Below are positions 18,801 through 24,800 of a stretch of DNA of 64,000 nucleotides, in pieces. Positions within the stretch are counted from its first letter, which is position 1; every line of letters starts with the position of its first letter. Source of the stretch: Elusimicrobiota bacterium (GTDB lineage Bacteria; Elusimicrobiota; Elusimicrobia; UBA1565); the NCBI GenBank assembly GCA_016196755.1, contig JACPXC010000011.1:22589-86588 (forward strand). Direction: 5' to 3'. Below the pieces are notes generated by a model. It searched no databases. It was given only the letters and a program-made list of their open reading frames with translations, and was not told the origin of the DNA. The translations under genes and the position numbers were made by a program.

Positions 18801-21800
18801 AGGTCGATCGGGCCGGTCTCGCTGAAGGCCCCGCCCGTCGAGTTGTAGACGAGGAAGGATGAGACCGTCGGCGAGGAGGTGTCGACCACAAAGCCCCCGA
18901 CCGGCCCCCAGGCTCCATCGACCCCCAGCGAACTCCGCGAGCGCACCCGCCAGTAGTACGTCGTGCCCCCGGTCAGCGTGAAAGTCGAGAGGTAGACCCC
19001 GGTGACGCGGACGAAGGCGGGGTCGGTGACCGCGGCCGGCGTGGCGACGCTGATGACGAGGCTGGGTGCTGCGAAGGCCGGGTCGGCGCTCGACACCTGC
19101 ACGAAGAACTGGCCGCCCATGCCCTGCACCACGCTCGTCGACGGTCCAGTCCAGTAGAAGTCCGGGCGCGTGCCGGTGTAGCTGCCCGGCGCGGGAAGGC
19201 TGGGCGTGGAGAAGGCCACCGAGGCGTTGGTGTCGACGAGGACCGCGAACGGGCCCATCGTCCTCACGTTGCCGGCCACATCGGCGAAATGGAAGCGCGC
19301 CTGGTTCGTGGCCGAGCCCCCGGTCTGGGCCGAGGTCGAGACCGCCAGCGACAGGCCCGAGGCCGAGAGGGTCTGGTTCCCCGTGGCGCCGTGCGCGCCG
19401 GTCAGGGCCGCGTAGGGCCCCAGAGCCGGGACCGTCGAGTTGATGACGACCCAGGAGGCGCCGGCGTCACTCGAGAAGCTGACGTAGTAGGGGTCGCCGC
19501 GCAGCGCCGAGGCGGCGATTTCGGCGTCGGAGAACGCCCGCGCGCTCACGCGCGCCTCGTCGATGGCGCCGCGGAAACCTTGGCCCGCCTCGTTGTTGCC
19601 GATGGTTAGCGTCCCGGCCGCCGAGGCCTGGGCGCCGTAGGTCTGCGAGGCGACGCGGACGCCGTCGAGGTAGAAGCGTCCGACCGAGCCGTCGTAGGTG
19701 AGGGCGACGTGGTGCCAGACCCCGGTGCTGACCGCCGCCGACGTGGGGGTCGACGCGCAGCCCAGGTCCGCCCAAAGACGGCCGCCGAGGAGGCCGAGGC
19801 GGGTGGCGCTGCCGCAGGCGCCGTCGCTCCAGGAGACCGCCGCCTGCGTCCCCGAAGTCGAGACCGTGTTGATCCAGGCCTCCAGGGTACGCGCGGCGTT
19901 GCCCACCGGCAGTCCCGCGGGCGCGGCGCGCTGGGCGAAGGAGGCGGCGTCGAGCAAAAGCCCCGCGCCGAAGCGCCCGGGCCCCCGGCCCGGGGTCCCC
20001 GAAGCCGAGAGGGCGTTGCCCGCCGGACCCGAGTCCGCCCAGTTCCCCGAGGTCTCGTCGAGGTGCCAGAGGCTGACGGCACCGCTCGACGGGGCGTAAG
20101 GGGCCGGGCCGTCCACGTTGAGACCCGAGACGGCGTCCGAGACGACGAGCTGGACCGTGACGCCCGCCGCCAGGTCGCCGAACTGGGTCTCGGCCACCGC
20201 CCCTCCGGTCGAGTTGAGACTCAGGTAGGAGCCCCCGACCGGGACGGTGCGGTCGAGCCAGAACGGCCCCAGGTCCGTCTGGAGGCCGGGGTCGTCGAAG
20301 GTATCGAAGGCGCGCGCGTGGAAGTACCAGTTGCTGTTGTCGGAGGCAGCCGTCACCGTGGTCTTCCCGGAGCTCCAGGCCGGCAGCTCGCCGCCGTCGA
20401 CCGCGCTGGCCGGCGACTGGTCCCAGCGCCAATGCAGGTGGTCGATGTTGCCCGAGCCGAAGGCGGCCCGGAACACCACCGAGGAGACGTTGAGCCAGGT
20501 CCCGCTCGAGGTGTCGGCCGAGACCAGGGCCTGGGCGGCGACGATCGGCGCCGTCCCCGAGGCCAGCGGGAAGACCGAGGCCGAGACCGTGTCGGTGGCC
20601 CCGGAGAGGACGAACTCGGCGCTCGAGACCAGGACGACGCCGATGTCGGCCCCGGTCTGGGCCGAGACCGAGACGTTCCAGGCCAGGAAGAAGGTGCGGG
20701 TGGAGGGGCTCAGGGTCTGGGAGGTCCCCGCCCCGGAGAGCGAGAAGGTGGCCTTGCCGAGCAGGAAGGACTGCCCCAGGGTCAGCGCGGTGTCGGACCC
20801 GGCGTTGAAGAGCCCGTCGCCGTCGTCGCGGTAGAGCTTGAGCTGGCTGACGCTCGAGGCCGCGGCCGTCCCGGTGGCGGCCACCGAGAGCTGGTCGAGG
20901 GTGATGAAATCTCCCCCGGTCCAAAGCCGCAGGCGCATGACCGCCACGTTCTGGTCGTTGCGGAACAGGGCCGGCGGCAAAAGCGGCGCGGCGTCGGCGA
21001 ATAGGGTATCGCGCGCGTCGGTGAGCGCCGTGCCGGTCGAGCGCGCGTAGCCGGCCGCGCCCCCCTGGAGCGTACCGTCGATCCCGCTTATAGAGGAGTC
21101 CACGGCGCGGTTGGCCACGACCGGCGCGTCGAAGTGGTAGAGCACGAGAGCGCCGCTGGCCGTGTTGCGGCGCAGCGGGGGCAGTTCGGCGGGATAGCGC
21201 ACGAAGGCCGTGAGGCGCGCCTCGTCGAGCTCGCCGATGAAGTAGGAGGCCACGCCCGAGCCGTTGGGCCCGCCGACCGCCAGGTCGCTGGCGCCGTCGG
21301 CAAGGGTGCCGCCCATGGCGCCTGAGTTCATCGGCACGCCGTCGACAAACAGCCGGCCCACGCCGGCGTCGAATACCGCGGCCACATGGTGCCAGCGGCC
21401 GTCGGTGACCGATACCTGGCCCGAGCCGTTATCGGCGCAGAGCACGGAGGAGCCCACGAAAAAGCTCGGCACGCCCGCGGAGCAGCCCCCGGCGCCGAGC
21501 CACAGCCGGTAGCCCGCGTCGCCGCCGGCGTTGCCGCGGGTGATGACGGCCATGTTCGCCCGCGCGGTGTCGGTCGAGCGAAGCCAGGCCTCGAGGGTAA
21601 ACTGGCCGATCCCGCCCAAGTCGAGCGCGGCGGCGTAGGGCGCGGTGACCCGGTCGTCGACGCCGTCGAAGGCCAGGGCCGGGAGGTCGGTCTGCTCGAC
21701 GCCCGCCCCGCGTACGCGTACCGCCTCGCCGTCTAGGTGCAGCGCGATGGAGGCGCCCTCCACCGGGAGGAAGTCCGGCCGGACGGTCGCGCCGACGAAA

Positions 21801-24800
21801 TAGGTGCGGGTCGAGTTCTGCAGAGTGTCGGGAGCCGCCAAGGACAGCGTCACCGCGCTCGAGACGAAGCTCGCCGGCGAGGTGAGCAGGCTCAGCTCGT
21901 CGGAGGCGGTGAAGGCCCCGTCGCCGTCGTCCAAGTAGAGGCCGACGTTCGAGAGCGCCGCGTCGGGAAGGGTGCCGGTCTTGCGCACCGAGAGCTTGAG
22001 CAGATCGGCCGTGGCGCCCGTCCCTTCCGTCCAGAGTCGGAGCTTGAGGAACGCCGTGGTGCCGCCCTGCAGGGTCGTCGTCAGGGAGACGTCGTCGACG
22101 CGGCCGACGACGACGCGGGCGTAGGCGTTGGGCGAGTTGGAGAGCGCGGAGCGCGAGCCGACGGAGTCTTTCGTGGTCAGGGCGAAGTACCAAGTCTTGC
22201 CGGGCTCGACCGACACGCGCAGAGTGACCGGGGCGCCGGCGGTGCCCACTGCGGAGAGGGCCTGCGCGTAGGGCGCGGCGGCGTACCTGGCCAGGGTGTC
22301 CAAGGCCCCCGCCGAGGACCAGCGCACGTCGTAGACCGCCCCCGCGGCCAGGTCGCCCACGCCGGCGTCCTCGCCCGGGGCGTTGAAAGTCAATGCGATC
22401 CAGGCCGTCGAGGAAGTCTCCACCGTCGAGTCCTGGGCCGCGGAGAGGACCACGGCCGAGGGGGGCACGATGTTGGCGACCTGGGCGGCCGACTCGCCGG
22501 AGCGCAGGGACTCCCCGTCCTCGGTGACGACCGCCCAGTGGACCGTGGCCCCCTTCGACATGACCAGCTTCAGCCCGCGCTGGGAGTCGGAGAGCTTCGT
22601 GCTGTAGAGGAAGGAACCGCCGCCCGAATAGCCGTCGAGCGAATAGCGCGCCGGGATCTTTTGGACCGTGCTGGACCCGGCCGTCCCGGTGCCTACGCGC
22701 ACGAAGTAGCGCAGCGCCGCCGCCGGGGTCTCGGCGTCGGAGGCGTCGCCCCACCGGAGGTACAGCAGGCCGGAACTCGACGACAGCGAGTATTCCGAGA
22801 ACGAAGCGGAGAAGCCGGAGGCCGGCGCCGCGGGGCTGGAATGGCTGACCGAGACGTCGTTGCGCAAGAGTACCTCGTCAGCTGGGCCGTAGTTGGCCAC
22901 CAGCGCGTCGAGGTCCCCGTCCTCGTCGTAGTCGCCCCAGGAGACGCCTTGTGAGCCGCCGGCCGACCCCGCCAGCGTCACCTTGGTCAGGACGCCCCCC
23001 CCGTCGTTGCGCAGCAGGACCTCGTCTTGTCCGGAAGAGTTGCCCACCAGGGCGTCGAGGTCTCCGTCGTTGTCATAGTCGCCCCAGGCGACGCTCCCTG
23101 AGTCCCCTCCGGTTCCCGTCAGCGTCACCGTCGTCAGCGTCCCCCCGCCGTCGTTGCGCAGCAAGACCTCGTCGGACCCATAATTTGCCACCAAGGCGTC
23201 GAGGTCCCCGTCGTTGTCGTAGTCGCCCCAAGCGACGCCGCTCGAGTTTCCGCCGGTGCCCGTCAGCGTCATGCTGCTCAGGACACCGCCCCCGTCGTTG
23301 CGCAGCACGTACTCGTCTTGGCCGGCGGCGTTAGAGACGATGGCGTCAAGGTCGCCGTCGTTGTCATAGTCGCCCCAAGCGACGCCGACCGACGTCCCGC
23401 CGGTGCCGGTCAGGGTCACCTTAGTAAAGGTCCCGCCGCCGTCGTTGCGCAGCAGGACCTCGTCCTGCCCGGAATAGTTGGCCACCAGGATGTCGAGGTC
23501 CCCGTCGTTATCGTAGTCGCCCACCGCCACGCCGTAGGAATCGCCCCCGGTGCCCGTCAAGGTCACCTTGGTAAAGGTCCCGCCGCCGTCGTTGCGCAGC
23601 AGGACCTCGTCCTGGCCGGACGCATTGGCGATGATGGCGTCGAGGTCGCCGTCATTGTCAAAGTCGCCCCAGGCCACGCCCGTCGAATCGCCGCCGGTGC
23701 CCGTCAGCGTCACCTTGGTCAGGACCCCGCCGCCGTCGTTGCGCAGCAGGACCTCGTCGGCGCCGGCGGCGTTGGCTATCAGCGCGTCGAGGTCCCCGTC
23801 ATTGTCATAGTCCGCCCAGGCCACGCCGACCGAAGAACCGCCGGTGCCGGTCAGCGAGTTCGCGTAGGCCTGGGCAGTGGCTGGGTTGGAGAGCCCCGAG
23901 CGCACGCCGACCCCATCCTTGGTGGTGAGCGCGAAATAGTGCGTGGTCCGCGCGTCGAGCAACCCTATGCTGTAGCTTTGGCGCGCGCCCGGGGCGACGC
24001 TGGTCGCGACGAGGACGGAGAATACCGCAGGCGCCCCGGCATATGCCCCCGTGCTCGTCATCGGCGCCAGTGTGGAATAGCGGATGTCGAAGGCGCCGCC
24101 CATGATCGCCCCCGAGTCGCCGTCGTCGCCGGGGGCGGTCCAGGAGAGGGTCACCGTCATCGAGGAGGCGCCCAAGCCCGTCGAGACGATGCTGACGGCC
24201 AAGTCGGTCACGCGGCGCGGGGCGCTCAGCCGGGTCTCCTGGGCGGCGGACTCCGCCGAGCGCAGCGACTCCCCGTCCTCCGTGACCACGGCCCAGTAAG
24301 CCGTGGCCTCCTTCTGCATGACGAGCTTGAGCCCCCGCTGCGAGGCCGAGAGCTTGGTGCTGTAGAGGAAGGAGCCACCGCCGGAGTACCCGTCGAGCGA
24401 ATAGCGCGGCGGGACCTTGTAGGTGGTGCTCGAGCCCGCCGTCGTGGTGCCGACCCGCGCGAAGTAGCGCAGCGCCGCGGCCGGGGTCTCGGCGTCCGAG
24501 CCGTCGCCCCATAGCAGGCTCAGCACGCCCGAGGACGACGACGCCGAGTATTCCGCGAAAGAGGCCGAGAAGCCGGCGGAGGGCGCGCTCGGGCTGGAAT
24601 GGCCGACCGAGACGTCGTTGCGCAAGACGGCCTCGTTTCCCGCGCTGACGTTGGCCAGCAGGGCATCGAGGTCGCCGTCATCGTCGTAGTCCCCCCAGGA
24701 GACGCCATGCGTGTCGCCGCCGGTGCCGGTCAGCGTCACCTTGGTCAGGACCCCGCCCCCGTCGTTGCGCAGCAGGACCTCGTCTTGTCCCGAGGTGTTC